Shown: positions 15,016-22,397, counted from the stretch's first letter. The stretch is DNA of 64,000 bases from an uncultured Oscillospiraceae bacterium (GCA_934465295.1 CAKSKU010000007.1:1-64000); one strand, 5' to 3'. The notes: a model not told the origin generated them from the letters alone. Made by a program: numbers and translations.

Positions 15016-15044
15016 TTGACAAAACGCACACAATAGGTTATAAT
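15016..15044 (+). promoter_or_regulatory. Promoter of the RelB/PIN locus
   Basis: Perfect TTGACA (15016-15021), 17-bp spacer, perfect TATAAT (15039-15044). The antitoxin ribosome binding site AGGAGG is at 15053-15058. Confidence 0.85.
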
Positions 15045-15066
15045 ATATGTACAGGAGGTGCGTTTT

Positions 15067-15366
15067 ATGGCACAGGCAACATTTAGCGTTCGTATGGACG
15101 AGGAGCTCAAAAAACAGTTTGACAGTCTTTGCAATGAATTTGGTATGAACACCTCTACGGCGATAAATATTTTTGCAAGGGCGGTCGTTCTTCAGCGTAA
15201 GATACCTTTTGAAATTTCCGCTCCCGAAAAAAGCATCACAAGAGAAGATGGTCTGAAAGCTTTTATGGCTCTCAGAAAATGCGCCGAAGAAAACGGCTTG
15301 CAGGATATGACGCTTGATGATATCAACAAAGAGATAAATGCTGCAAGGAGTGGAGACCCCGAATGA
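15067..15366 (+). CDS. RelB/DinJ-family antitoxin
   Basis: 99 residues from the ATG at 15067, eight bases after AGGAGG. The N-terminus QATFSVRMDEELKKQFDSLC followed by FGMNTSTAINIFARAVV is the ribbon-helix-helix DNA-binding fold of RelB/DinJ antitoxins. Residues about 52-99 form the toxin-binding tail (LKAFMALRKCAEENGLQDMTLDDINKEI). It overlaps the downstream toxin start by four bases (ATGA). It should repress its own strong promoter. The downstream toxin is frameshifted, so this may now be an orphan antitoxin. Confidence 0.88.
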   Translation: MAQATFSVRMDEELKKQFDSLCNEFGMNTSTAINIFARAVVLQRKIPFEISAPEKSITREDGLKAFMALRKCAEENGLQDMTLDDINKEINAARSGDPE

Positions 15367-15787
15367 AATGTTACGCAGTGATCGACACGAATGTACTTGT
15401 ATCGTCGCTCTTATCAAAATATGATACATCAGCTACCTCACAAGTGGTATTTCCACGATCTTAGGAGAGATAATTCCTGTTTACAGCGTCGAGATTTTAG
15501 CGGAATACCGTGAAGTTCTTTCAAGGAAAAAATTTAAGTTTCCTTCGGAGCAAGTCGAGTTTTTGCTAAATACAATTACAGAATACGGAATTCTTGTGAA
15601 GCCTTCTCCTACGGGAGTTGAATTGCCCGATATGAAAGATCTGCCTTTCTATGATGTAGTAATGGAAAAGCGTTCAGATGATGCTTATTTGGTAACAGGG
15701 AATATAAAGCATTTTCCGACAGAACCCTTTATTATTACCGCCCGTCAGATGATAGATATTCTTGACGGCAAAACCGGCTTAACATAA
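15363..15787 (+). pseudogene. PIN-domain toxin (COG1569 type), frameshifted
   Basis: Starts MKCYAVIDTNVLVSSLLSKY in the frame coupled to the antitoxin and stops at TAG about 15463. Homologous sequence resumes in another frame: ISTILGEIIPVYSVEILAEY, then EYREVLSRKKF, and KRSDDAYLVTGNIKHFP, ending at 15787. The PIN-domain acidic residues (Asp in IDTNVL, Glu in AEYREVL, Asp in RSDDAYL) are all present across the two pieces. The total length of 425 nt is one short of a multiple of three, so a single-base deletion around 15445-15455 (near CAAGTGGTATTTCC) explains it. Intact it would be about 141 residues, an RNase of a type II toxin-antitoxin pair. Confidence 0.8.
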
Positions 15788-15800
15788 TTATAAAACCTGA

Positions 15801-15838
15801 AAAAGACTTTGCAGAGTAAAAATTTGCAAAGTCTTTTT
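15801..15838 (+). terminator. Terminator after the RelB/PIN locus
   Basis: AAAAGACTTTGCA (15801-15813) / TGCAAAGTCTTTT (15825-15837), 13-bp perfect stem with T-rich tail. Confidence 0.88.
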
Positions 15839-15859
15839 GCATAAGATCCCATAATGTCA

Positions 15860-15888
15860 TTGAAATTACCAAATTTTTGTGCTATACT
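15860..15888 (+). promoter_or_regulatory. Promoter for dtd
   Basis: TTGAAA (15860-15865), 17-bp spacer, TATACT (15883-15888); AAGGAG follows at 15908. Confidence 0.65.
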
Positions 15889-15920
15889 TAAAAAAGATAC
15901 GATTTTAAGGAGAAATCAAA

Positions 15921-16370
15921 ATGCGTTTTGTTATTCAAAGAGTAAAAAATTCAAAGGTCACGGTAAATAATGAGGTCATAGGTAAGATCGGCAAGGGCTT
16001 TATGGTTCTTATCGGCATTTCAAACGAGGATACGACCGAAACGGCGGATAAAATGCTCCGCAAGCTGCTCAATATGCGCATATTTGAGGACGAAAACGGC
16101 AAGACGAACCTCGGCTTGCAGGACGTTGACGGCGAGCTTCTGCTGATATCGCAGTTCACGCTCTATGCGGACTGCCGAAAGGGCAACAGACCGTCGTTCA
16201 TCAACGCAGGTGCGCCCGATATGGCGAAAAAGCTGTATGAATACATAATTGAAAAGTGCAAAGAGAGCGTTGCGGTCGTTGAGCAGGGTGAGTTCGGTGC
16301 GGATATGAAAGTCGAGCTTCTCAACGACGGACCTTTTACGATAATTCTTGACAGCAGCGATCTTGCCTGA
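15921..16370 (+). CDS. dtd: D-aminoacyl-tRNA deacylase
   Basis: 149 residues, the standard length. Hydrolyses D-aminoacyl- and glycyl-mischarged tRNAs, releasing the tRNA for reuse. The opening MRFVIQRVKNSKVTV, the catalytic SQFTLYAD (about 77-84) and NDGPFTIIL (about 134-142; the family's cross-subunit N-x-GP motif) are all present, as is GNRPSFINA. The ATG at 15921 follows AAGGAG. In many Firmicutes dtd follows relA; here it stands alone between a toxin-antitoxin locus and an accessory island. Confidence 0.94.
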   Translation: MRFVIQRVKNSKVTVNNEVIGKIGKGFMVLIGISNEDTTETADKMLRKLLNMRIFEDENGKTNLGLQDVDGELLLISQFTLYADCRKGNRPSFINAGAPDMAKKLYEYIIEKCKESVAVVEQGEFGADMKVELLNDGPFTIILDSSDLA

Positions 16371-16544
16371 ACAAGGAAGTCAGTGGCAGGTTGCACTTCG
16401 TTTTTGTAGGAAGTGTGTTTGCTTCGTAAATTTGACCATGCTTAACAGTTTGACAAGGGGATTTGTTATCGGCACGGTTTTTCTGCATTTCAACGGGGTT
16501 TAAAAATATACAATGGTTCAGTATTTCTATTTGGAGAAAGTAAC

Positions 16545-16898
16545 ATGACAAAGAAATACATAGAGTATGCCGAGGATTTCAAACATTTGAAAATACCTTT
16601 AGCAGAGTTAAAAATGAATGTTCCGCACAAGTATTTTGTGTGCTGCGATGATAAAATTATTGTTTTTAAAGAGGACTTGGAAAACCTATTGACGAAATAC
16701 AAAAATAAAGCTATATCCAAAAGTGACTTATTGGATTGGGTCAATACGGTCTGGTTTTCCGAGTTGTTTGAATATGACGAAAAATATTGTGATACGATAG
16801 CCGATATTATGAATGAGTTGGAAGAAGCCGACGAACGTGAAGAGGTGCTTGATGATCATAATATCAATAAATATCTAAATTCATTAGAAAACAGCTAA
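16545..16898 (+). CDS. Small acidic hypothetical protein, immunity-like
   Basis: 117 residues, start after TTGGAGAAAG. No signal peptide or membrane segment. Rich in Asp/Glu and Lys with several aromatics: YIEYAEDFKHLK, VPHKYFVCCDDKIIVF, LLDWVNTVWFSELFEYDEKY, and an acidic C-terminus. The middle (KYKNKAISKSDLLDWVNTVW) resembles the helix pattern seen in the 18898 protein (FKDRQIGLTELQEWFSTLPL). This is a shared motif noted by eye, suggesting distant kinship. Function unknown; size, acidity and neighbours suggest an immunity protein. More AT-rich than flanking core genes. Confidence 0.6.
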   Translation: MTKKYIEYAEDFKHLKIPLAELKMNVPHKYFVCCDDKIIVFKEDLENLLTKYKNKAISKSDLLDWVNTVWFSELFEYDEKYCDTIADIMNELEEADEREEVLDDHNINKYLNSLENS

Positions 16899-16945
16899 AT
16901 AGAATTTATTAATTATATGGTTTAGTTAAAGTGGGGGAAATAAAT

Positions 16946-17449
16946 ATGACAAAATTAAAAATGATCATATCATTAATATTACCAAGTGTAATGATGATAG
17001 CATTATCCTCATGCAGTTTGTTATTTAAGGAAAAAGAGCCTGAAAAAAGCAATGCAGAATCGGTGCTTCAATATATACAGGAAAAAAACACCGATGCTAT
17101 TTATGATATGCTGTGTGAAGAATTACAAAAAACTCCGAATATTAAAGAACGTATTGAGGAAACCTTTGATTTTATTGACGGTGATGTAGTTTCATACAAA
17201 ACAAGACATTCAAGCAGTACAGGTGAATGGAGTAAAAATGGTAAAGCAAAAAAGGTTTTAACCAATAGCTGCGATCCGATAGAAACGACCTCGGGCAAAG
17301 CTTATCAATTGGTGGTGCAGTATTATGATGAAAATGATTTTGAGCCTGAATTAGTAGGCATATTTTCTATATCTATGGTTGAAAACAATCAAGACAATAC
17401 GGGTACGGACTGGTTTTCTAAAGAATTAGACATCGAATGTCATTGGTGA
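16946..17449 (+). CDS. DUF5104-like lipoprotein
   Basis: 167 residues from the ATG at 16946, preceded by GGGGGA. Lipobox LSSC with lipidated Cys23. The mature part has ESVLQYIQEKNTDAIYDMLC, IEETFDFIDGDVVSYKTRHS, a central beta segment (GKAYQLVVQYYDEN) and a short C-terminus ending ECHW. This pattern matches the DUF5104 lipoproteins of Clostridia, an NTF2-like fold of unknown role; the family name is from memory and moderately certain. It lies among immunity-like genes, with low GC, in an accessory region. It may be a membrane-anchored immunity factor or simply a passenger. Confidence 0.6.
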   Translation: MTKLKMIISLILPSVMMIALSSCSLLFKEKEPEKSNAESVLQYIQEKNTDAIYDMLCEELQKTPNIKERIEETFDFIDGDVVSYKTRHSSSTGEWSKNGKAKKVLTNSCDPIETTSGKAYQLVVQYYDENDFEPELVGIFSISMVENNQDNTGTDWFSKELDIECHW

Positions 17450-17574
17450 TCAATTTCCATTGCAGATCAATAGTTGAACTTGTATATTGGCAAAATGATT
17501 ATGAATATACAATTACAGCTACAACTGTAACAGTTGATTTTTCAACAGATACGATATCAGTGGCGAAATGGTAA
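17446..17574 (+). pseudogene. Possible gene remnant (C-terminal fragment)
   Basis: A 42-codon frame opens at a GTG overlapping the lipoprotein stop and reads VINFHCRSIVELVYWQNDYE then a beta-rich TITATTVTVDFSTDTISVAK, ending at TAA (17572-17574). It has no ribosome binding site and looks like the 3' end of a decayed gene, left just before the ribosome binding site of the next gene. Confidence 0.3.
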
Positions 17575-17587
17575 TGGAGGAAGAACT

Positions 17588-18211
17588 ATGAACATATTAG
17601 ACGAAACAGATAAAATTTTAGAGGCAAAAAACATAGGTATCTTAGGGACATATTTGCTGTGGTTTGTACAAAAAGCACTTCCCGAGAAGAAAATAACTAT
17701 ATATGAAGCATTTCAGCTTATGGAAATAAGTACACGATATACAGATCGTCCCCCTGACAGGGATACATGGAGCAACGGAGCTGATATTGTCCAATATATG
17801 AATATGGCACTTATGGCAAGGCTTTTTGAAGAGCAGGGGTTATACAAACAGTATTGCAGCGAATCATTAAAAAAACGTGAGATCTGGTATAAAGGATTGA
17901 AAAAAAGCCACGGCGGAAAACTGCCTAAACTGGACAAATACTACTACTTGGTCGATCTGGAAAAAATTTTAAGCGCAGACTTGGAAAGTATGGAAATGCT
18001 GAGTCAAAAAAGGTTTGCTCCAAAAAGAAAAAAAGATAAGTTATTTATATATCATTGGACGGAATTTCCCTATGATCATTTTGTTTACGAAGATGAACTT
18101 ATCAAAGTTTTAAAGGGAGAGATAGATCACTATGATGTTGATAAAACCATATCTTCTGAGATATGTGATATGATGATAGCGATCGAGCTGCGAGCTTTGG
18201 ATTTGGAATGA
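17588..18211 (+). CDS. Hypothetical protein, paralogue A of a tandem pair
   Basis: 207 residues from the ATG at 17588 (GGAGGAAG upstream). Soluble, helical N-terminus (MNILDETDKILEAKNIGILG, TYLLWFVQKALPEKK, TIYEAFQLMEIS). Variable middle (about 50-108), then GGKLPKLDKYYYLVDLEKIL, QKRFAPKRKKDKLFIYHW and HYDVDKTISSEICDMM. No recognised family. The next gene encodes the same-length paralogue; residues 109-207 are almost identical while 50-108 diverge. Tandem paralogues with a variable segment in a run of small acidic genes fit duplicated immunity genes, as inference only. Low GC compared with core genes. Confidence 0.65.
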   Translation: MNILDETDKILEAKNIGILGTYLLWFVQKALPEKKITIYEAFQLMEISTRYTDRPPDRDTWSNGADIVQYMNMALMARLFEEQGLYKQYCSESLKKREIWYKGLKKSHGGKLPKLDKYYYLVDLEKILSADLESMEMLSQKRFAPKRKKDKLFIYHWTEFPYDHFVYEDELIKVLKGEIDHYDVDKTISSEICDMMIAIELRALDLE

Positions 18212-18242
18212 GCAGATAAACATATCTTTTGGGGGAAGAACT

Positions 18243-18866
18243 ATGAACATATTAGACGAAACAAATAAAATTATAGAGGCAAACGGCATAGATGCTTTAG
18301 GAACATATTTGCTGTGGTTTGTACAAAAAGCACTTCCTAAGAAGGAAATAACTATATATGAAGCATTCCAGCTTATGGAAATGAGTATACGTTACAGGGA
18401 CTACATATCTCAAAGGGATAACTGGAGCTGCGGTTTCGATATTGTTGAATTTATGAATATGGCACTTATGGCAAGACTTTTTGAAGAACAGGAGTTATAC
18501 AAGCATTTTTGCGCCGAGTCATTGAATAAGCGTGAGATATGGTATGACGGATTAAAAAAAGATAACGGAGGAAAGCTGCCTAAACTGGACAAATACTACT
18601 ACTTGGTCGATCTGGAGAAAATTTTAAGCGCAGACCTGGAAAGTATGGAAATGCTGAGTCAGAAAAGGTTTGCTCCAAAAAGGAAAAAAGATAAGTTATT
18701 TATATATCATTGGACGCTATTTCCCTATGATCATTTTGTTTATGAAGATGAACTTATCAAAGTTTTAAAGGGAGAGATCGATCATTATGATGTTGATAAA
18801 ACCATATCTCCTGAGATATGTGATATGATGGTGGCGATCGAACTGCGTGCTTTGGATGTAGTGTAA
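18243..18866 (+). CDS. Hypothetical protein, paralogue B of a tandem pair
   Basis: 207 residues from the ATG at 18243, after GGGGGAAG. N-terminus MNILDETNKIIEANGIDALG and TYLLWFVQKALPKKE mirror paralogue A, the middle differs (RYRDYISQRDNWSCGFDIVE), and from GGKLPKLDKYYY to the end only a handful of residues differ (for example HWTEF/HWTLF, ISSE/ISPE, final LE/VV). The DNA of that 3' part is also nearly identical, so duplication is recent or the 3' halves are kept alike by gene conversion. 31 bp separate it from paralogue A, so they are probably co-transcribed. Function unknown. Confidence 0.65.
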   Translation: MNILDETNKIIEANGIDALGTYLLWFVQKALPKKEITIYEAFQLMEMSIRYRDYISQRDNWSCGFDIVEFMNMALMARLFEEQELYKHFCAESLNKREIWYDGLKKDNGGKLPKLDKYYYLVDLEKILSADLESMEMLSQKRFAPKRKKDKLFIYHWTLFPYDHFVYEDELIKVLKGEIDHYDVDKTISPEICDMMVAIELRALDVV

Positions 18867-18897
18867 AATGAACAGATAAACATAAAGGAGCTGTGCT

Positions 18898-19380
18898 TTG
18901 ATAAATGAACAGAATTTCCCCGCTTTTGATTATTTTATGAGCGGATATATGTGTGAAGATAGCGACCATGCGGAGCAGTTGGAGGAGTTTATTTTATCCG
19001 AGCCAAAAGAGTCGGTGAATGATCTTGCCGAGGAAGCGGCTCGTCTGATGAAATATGATGAATATGAACTGCAAGCTTTTATAAAAAGGTCGTTCGGGCG
19101 GAAGATCGATGCCAACAGTATAAAGGGCTTCTTAAAAGATATAATGCTTGGAGAATGTTTTCTTATCAAAAATGCGATAAACAAGTTTAAGGACAGGCAG
19201 ATCGGTCTGACTGAATTGCAGGAGTGGTTTTCCACGCTGCCGCTCTCGGAGGTCATTGACCGAAAGCAGATCGGTGAACTGGAGAACAGGCTTGAAATGA
19301 TACGCTTTTGCGAGACAGCGGAAAGGCAGTATTCGGAGGTTATGAAAGCCGTTGGCATAGTTCTGGAAAAGCTGCAGTGA
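18898..19380 (+). CDS. CdiI-like immunity protein candidate
   Basis: 160 residues. The start is a TTG at 18898, eight bases after AAGGAG; no ATG fits. The N-terminal half (FDYFMSGYMCEDSDHAEQLE, FILSEPKESVNDLAEEAARL) resembles the CdiI_2-type immunity fold (pattern: F-x-x-Y-F/M-x-x-D-x-x, then D/E-F-I/L-x-E-x-P, then a long helix). The second half is helical (FLKDIMLGECFLIKNAINKF, QIGLTELQEWFSTLP). Such proteins neutralise contact-delivered nuclease toxins. No toxin gene is adjacent, so it would be an orphan immunity. The family call is by eye and moderate. Same operon direction as its neighbours, 31 bp after paralogue B. Confidence 0.55.
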   Translation: MINEQNFPAFDYFMSGYMCEDSDHAEQLEEFILSEPKESVNDLAEEAARLMKYDEYELQAFIKRSFGRKIDANSIKGFLKDIMLGECFLIKNAINKFKDRQIGLTELQEWFSTLPLSEVIDRKQIGELENRLEMIRFCETAERQYSEVMKAVGIVLEKLQ

Positions 19381-19411
19381 TTTTTGCCCGATCGGATATT
19401 GGAGAAAAGCA

Positions 19412-20197
19412 ATGATAAAATACAAAGGACATTTCAAAAACAAAACCTATGACGCCGACATTGATGTTTTAAATTTAGGGAAAGGCTTTTATTGCTTAAC
19501 CTTTGAGATAGACGGATACAGGTTCAGGGGCGGTTTTTTTGAGTTTGAGCTTGAAACGCCCGAGAAATATGATGTTTCGGCGCTTCCTTTCGATATTCTG
19601 AAATACGGTGGAAGCACAATAAAGCGCCAAGACGGCACGGAATACAAAACGGCATATTCTTACGCTTTACAGAAGTATGAATTTGAGGTCAGCATACCGA
19701 TAAAGGTCATAAGGGTCTCTGACCGAGCGGATATGGAGGCGCACATCGCCCTGAAATATGCTTTGGGAGGAAAAAATGCCGAAAATATGGTCGTTATGTG
19801 CAATGGGAACGAAGTAAGCATGGAAATATGCACCGTTACGGAGTTTTCTCTGCACATCGGCGAGGAAATATACTATGGAAAAAAGACCGCCGATTTTGAG
19901 ACCGCCCTGCTCGGCATAAACAGTCAGCTCGGCGGAAAATACGATATGCAATGCTGTTTTACCTGTCAGTTCTCGGAATATTCGCCGTATGGAAACAGCG
20001 AATTCGGCTCAATGATGTGCTTCGGCAGGCACAAGGACAGGTACATTGAACTGAATGAGCAGAAGAATCTGCACCGCTATCTGTGTGACTTAGGCAACGG
20101 CGATGCGGCTGAAACGGAGCAGGGCATACAGGAGGTAGGGCTTTGCGGAAATTATGAGTCACGCATTTCGTACAGCGGTTACAGAGGGTTTGTTTAA
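19412..20197 (+). CDS. Hypothetical protein with Cys-rich motif (possibly DUF6304-like)
   Basis: 261 residues; ATG after GGAGAA. Beta-rich N-terminus (MIKYKGHFKNKTYDADIDVL, GFYCLTFEIDGYRFRGGFFE). The central segment has repeated charged strands, then a conserved-looking DMQCCFTCQFSEYSPYGNSE followed by GSMMCFGRHKDRYIEL, with four cysteines and a histidine that could bind a metal or form disulfides. I associate this Cys motif with an uncharacterised family (DUF6304) found among bacterial immunity-type clusters, but that assignment is from memory and tentative. Soluble; no signal peptide. GC is higher than in the paralogue pair, suggesting a different origin within the island. Confidence 0.55.
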   Translation: MIKYKGHFKNKTYDADIDVLNLGKGFYCLTFEIDGYRFRGGFFEFELETPEKYDVSALPFDILKYGGSTIKRQDGTEYKTAYSYALQKYEFEVSIPIKVIRVSDRADMEAHIALKYALGGKNAENMVVMCNGNEVSMEICTVTEFSLHIGEEIYYGKKTADFETALLGINSQLGGKYDMQCCFTCQFSEYSPYGNSEFGSMMCFGRHKDRYIELNEQKNLHRYLCDLGNGDAAETEQGIQEVGLCGNYESRISYSGYRGFV

Positions 20198-20261
20198 CGA
20201 AAAATTGATATGACAATGGCAGTAACGCTTTTGAAAGCATAAGAAGTAAGGAGTGCAGGTT

Positions 20262-20546
20262 ATGATACACTATATAATAGTAAAATGGAACGGCGATGCC
20301 GACAAAAAGGCTTTAGCTGAAAAAGCCCGTGCGCTTTATGCCGATGCGGTGGCAATTTCGGGCGTTCACAGGGTCGATATCAAGGAAAATGTTACTCCCC
20401 GTGACAACCGCTATGATCTTATGATAGCATTATATATGGATAATGACGCTCTTTCCGTGTGGGATAAAAGCGAGCTGCATTTGAAATGGAAGTCGGATTT
20501 TGGCAGCGTTATTGAGAAGAAGTGCATTTTTGATTGTGAGGGATAA
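20262..20546 (+). CDS. Dabb (stress-responsive A/B barrel) domain protein
   Basis: 94 residues from the ATG at 20262, eight bases after AAGGAG. The pattern MIHYIIVKWNGDADKKAL, ISGVHRVDIKENVTPRDNRY, DLMIALYMDNDALSVWDKSE, LHLKWKSDF is that of a single Dabb ferredoxin-like domain: start His-x-x-x-x-Lys, mid Gly-Val, and the H-x-x-W near the end. Family members are small dimeric proteins whose roles are mostly unknown. Ends in a strong terminator, so it closes the 16545-20546 transcription direction. Confidence 0.75.
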   Translation: MIHYIIVKWNGDADKKALAEKARALYADAVAISGVHRVDIKENVTPRDNRYDLMIALYMDNDALSVWDKSELHLKWKSDFGSVIEKKCIFDCEG

Positions 20547-20550
20547 TAAA

Positions 20551-20585
20551 AAGCTCCGCTGGTTTTTACAAGCGGAGCTTTTTTA
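20551..20585 (+). terminator. Terminator closing the accessory island
   Basis: AAGCTCCGCT (20551-20560) / AGCGGAGCTT (20571-20580), perfect 10-bp stem followed by TTTTT. Confidence 0.9.
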
Positions 20586-20634
20586 GCAAGGTTACTGTAT
20601 TTGTGCAAATTATCATTTCACGAAAGCCATACAA

Positions 20635-20740
20635 AGGGGACGCTCTCTCTTGCAGAGCGTCCCCTTTCACCCTGCAACCCTTTGAATAAAGCTAAATTCT
20701 TGCAGAATTAACGTAAACTTCAGGCTTCGCAGTACCGTCA
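20635..20740. repeat. Degenerate solo arm of the composite repeat
   Basis: Contains GGGGACGCTCT / AGAGCGTCCCC (a perfect hairpin at 20637-20667), ACCCTGCAACCCTTTGAATA, and AACGTAAACTTCAGGCTTCG, the same succession as the outer arm of the composite inverted repeats (hairpin, CCACCCTTTGAAAAGC, ACGTAAACTT, GGCTTCGCA). Only one arm is present. Confidence 0.55.
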
Positions 20741-20741
20741 C

Positions 20742-21329
20742 TTAATTATTACCCGAAATTTTCTGCAATTTCAATATATTCAATTTCTGCATTTCGCTTA
20801 ATGCATTTTCGGAGATTATTTTGCTTCCGCTCGACACTGCGGCTGCTTGTATCGCTGTTGTTATAAGCATTTTTCCGATGCTGCTGTCGTCGGCGGTCTG
20901 GTTATCTATGGAGTTATGGAGAATTTCGACGAGCTGATGAAAGGTCTGCTCATACTGTTCGCTGAAAAAATCGAGCAGTTCTTCCTCGGTGCGTGATCTC
21001 AGCAGGTGGTCTATCATTGCACCTATGACCTGTATGGGGAGGACGCTTTTCATTGCGCAGATTATAAGCAGATGCGAGATATGCACTCTCGAATACTTCT
21101 TTTTGACGGGTGGGGGCAGAATCCCAAGCTTGACATAGTTATTTATCATTGACGGGGTAAGGTTTGCTTCGCCGTGGGAAAAAATGCGGATATACTTGCT
21201 CATAAGGGTAAGCACCTGATCCATATAGAGTCCTATTTCGGGCAGCTCGTTCCAGCGTGGGAGCCGACAGGAGCGTTCCTGTTTATTCCAGAACTGCGAT
21301 GAAAGCTCCGATGTGTTTTCGTTTGCCAT
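20742..21329 (-). CDS. DUF1836 protein (MerR-like HTH)
   Basis: 195 residues from the ATG at 21329, after GGAAAGGAGG. Signature blocks are CRLPRWNELPEIGLYMDQVL (about 20-39), LTPSMINNYVKLGILPPPVK (about 57-76) and KKYSRVHISHLLIICAMKSV (about 76-95). The second is a MerR-type winged-helix recognition segment followed by the wing. The C-terminal half is helical. DUF1836 proteins are presumed DNA-binding regulators in Firmicutes; targets are unknown. It diverges from the VOR operon (consensus promoters for both lie in 21379-21478), so it is a candidate regulator of that operon. Confidence 0.82.
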   Translation of the reverse strand: MANENTSELSSQFWNKQERSCRLPRWNELPEIGLYMDQVLTLMSKYIRIFSHGEANLTPSMINNYVKLGILPPPVKKKYSRVHISHLLIICAMKSVLPIQVIGAMIDHLLRSRTEEELLDFFSEQYEQTFHQLVEILHNSIDNQTADDSSIGKMLITTAIQAAAVSSGSKIISENALSEMQKLNILKLQKISGNN

Positions 21330-21378
21330 AAAAATTTCCTCCTTTCCGTATGAGATCCTATTTCTTAAATTATTTAAT

Positions 21379-21407
21379 ATTATACAACATATTTTCACAA
21401 ATTACAA
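21379..21407 (-). promoter_or_regulatory. Promoter for the DUF1836 gene
   Basis: Minus strand TTGTAA (21407-21402), 17-bp spacer, TATAAT (21384-21379). Confidence 0.65.
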
Positions 21408-21449
21408 GAGGTTTTGCAAAATATTACGAAAAATTGTTTTTCTAATCTC

Positions 21450-21478
21450 TTGACAAGTATAATATAACGATGTATAAT
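21450..21478 (+). promoter_or_regulatory. Promoter of the VOR operon
   Basis: Perfect TTGACA (21450-21455), 17-bp spacer, perfect TATAAT (21473-21478), 38 bp before the first ATG. Confidence 0.85.
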
Positions 21479-21516
21479 AGTTTTGAAAACCAGATGTAAC
21501 GCTTGGAGTAACCAAA

Positions 21517-22179
21517 ATGAGTTTAAACCTTAAAAAATACACAATAATAACGGGTCATTACGGCAGCGGAAAGACGAATTTTGCCGCAAACCTTGCAGTT
21601 AAGGCTGCCGAGGAAGGCGAAAAAGTCACCGTTGTTGACCTTGATATAGTCAATCCGTATTTCCGAAGTGCGGATTTTGCGGAGCTTTTTGCGGAAAAAG
21701 GGATCGCTCTTGCTGCGCCGCTTTATGCGAACACTAACCTTGACATTCCTGCACTTTCGTTCAACATTGAGGATTTTATGAGTGCTGAGGGAAAGGTCAT
21801 TGTCGATGTCGGCGGAGATGATTCGGGCGCATCGGCACTGGCACGGTACAGGGAGTTCCTTTTGCAGAACGCCGACGATATTGAGGGTATATGCGTTATA
21901 AATATGTACCGCTATCTGACGGGGACTGCCGCTGAAGCGGTGGAGTTTATGCGTGAGATAGAAAACGCTTCGGGGATACCGATGTCGGCGATCGTAAACA
22001 ATTCCAATCTCGGTGAAGAAACGAACGCTGAAACTATTGAGAGCAGCACGGCTTATGCCGATGAGGTATGCAGGCTCACGGGTCTGCCGCTGAAATATAC
22101 TGTTGACACAAGCGCAGGGGCGGAAGTAAAGAACCGTTTCCCTGCTGAGATATACGTTAAAAAGATCTGGGAAAAATAA
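21517..22179 (+). CDS. MinD/CobQ-type P-loop ATPase of the VOR operon
   Basis: 220 residues. The P-loop is TGHYGSGKTNFAANLA (about 12-27), a GxGSGKT form rather than the deviant KGGVGKT of classical ParA/MinD. It is followed by VTVVDLDIVNPYFRSADF (Walker A' type Asp) and KVIVDVGGDDSGASALARYR (Walker B-like). It is the first gene of the operon and 11 bp from the ferredoxin subunit gene. Co-transcription suggests a role in maturation or regulation of the oxidoreductase, for example cluster insertion, as in other P-loop iron-sulfur scaffold proteins. That role is inference. Promoter is a perfect consensus. Confidence 0.8.
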   Translation: MSLNLKKYTIITGHYGSGKTNFAANLAVKAAEEGEKVTVVDLDIVNPYFRSADFAELFAEKGIALAAPLYANTNLDIPALSFNIEDFMSAEGKVIVDVGGDDSGASALARYREFLLQNADDIEGICVINMYRYLTGTAAEAVEFMREIENASGIPMSAIVNNSNLGEETNAETIESSTAYADEVCRLTGLPLKYTVDTSAGAEVKNRFPAEIYVKKIWEK

Positions 22180-22190
22180 GGAGAAAAGCT

Positions 22191-22397
22191 ATGGCTAAAA
22201 TAACCGTTGACAGGGAACGCTGCAAGGGCTGTGGTCTTTGTGCGAGCGTTTGCCCGAAAAAAATAGTTGAACTTGATAAAAATTCACGAAACAAAAAGGG
22301 ATATTTTCCTGCACACTGCATTGATGATTCAAAATGCATAGGCTGCACGATGTGCGCAATGATGTGTCCCGACTGCGCAATAAAAGTTGAAAAATAA
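22191..22397 (+). CDS. vorD: 2-oxoacid:ferredoxin oxidoreductase, delta (ferredoxin) subunit
   Basis: 68 residues with two 4Fe-4S motifs, CKGCGLCASVCP (about 12-23) and CIGCTMCAMMCP (about 49-60). As the delta subunit it passes electrons from the thiamine-bound intermediate to free ferredoxin. Ribosome binding site AAGGAG. Size and position before the alpha subunit match VOR/KOR operons of Clostridia and archaea. The stop codon is 13 bp before the alpha subunit GTG. Confidence 0.9.
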   Translation: MAKITVDRERCKGCGLCASVCPKKIVELDKNSRNKKGYFPAHCIDDSKCIGCTMCAMMCPDCAIKVEK

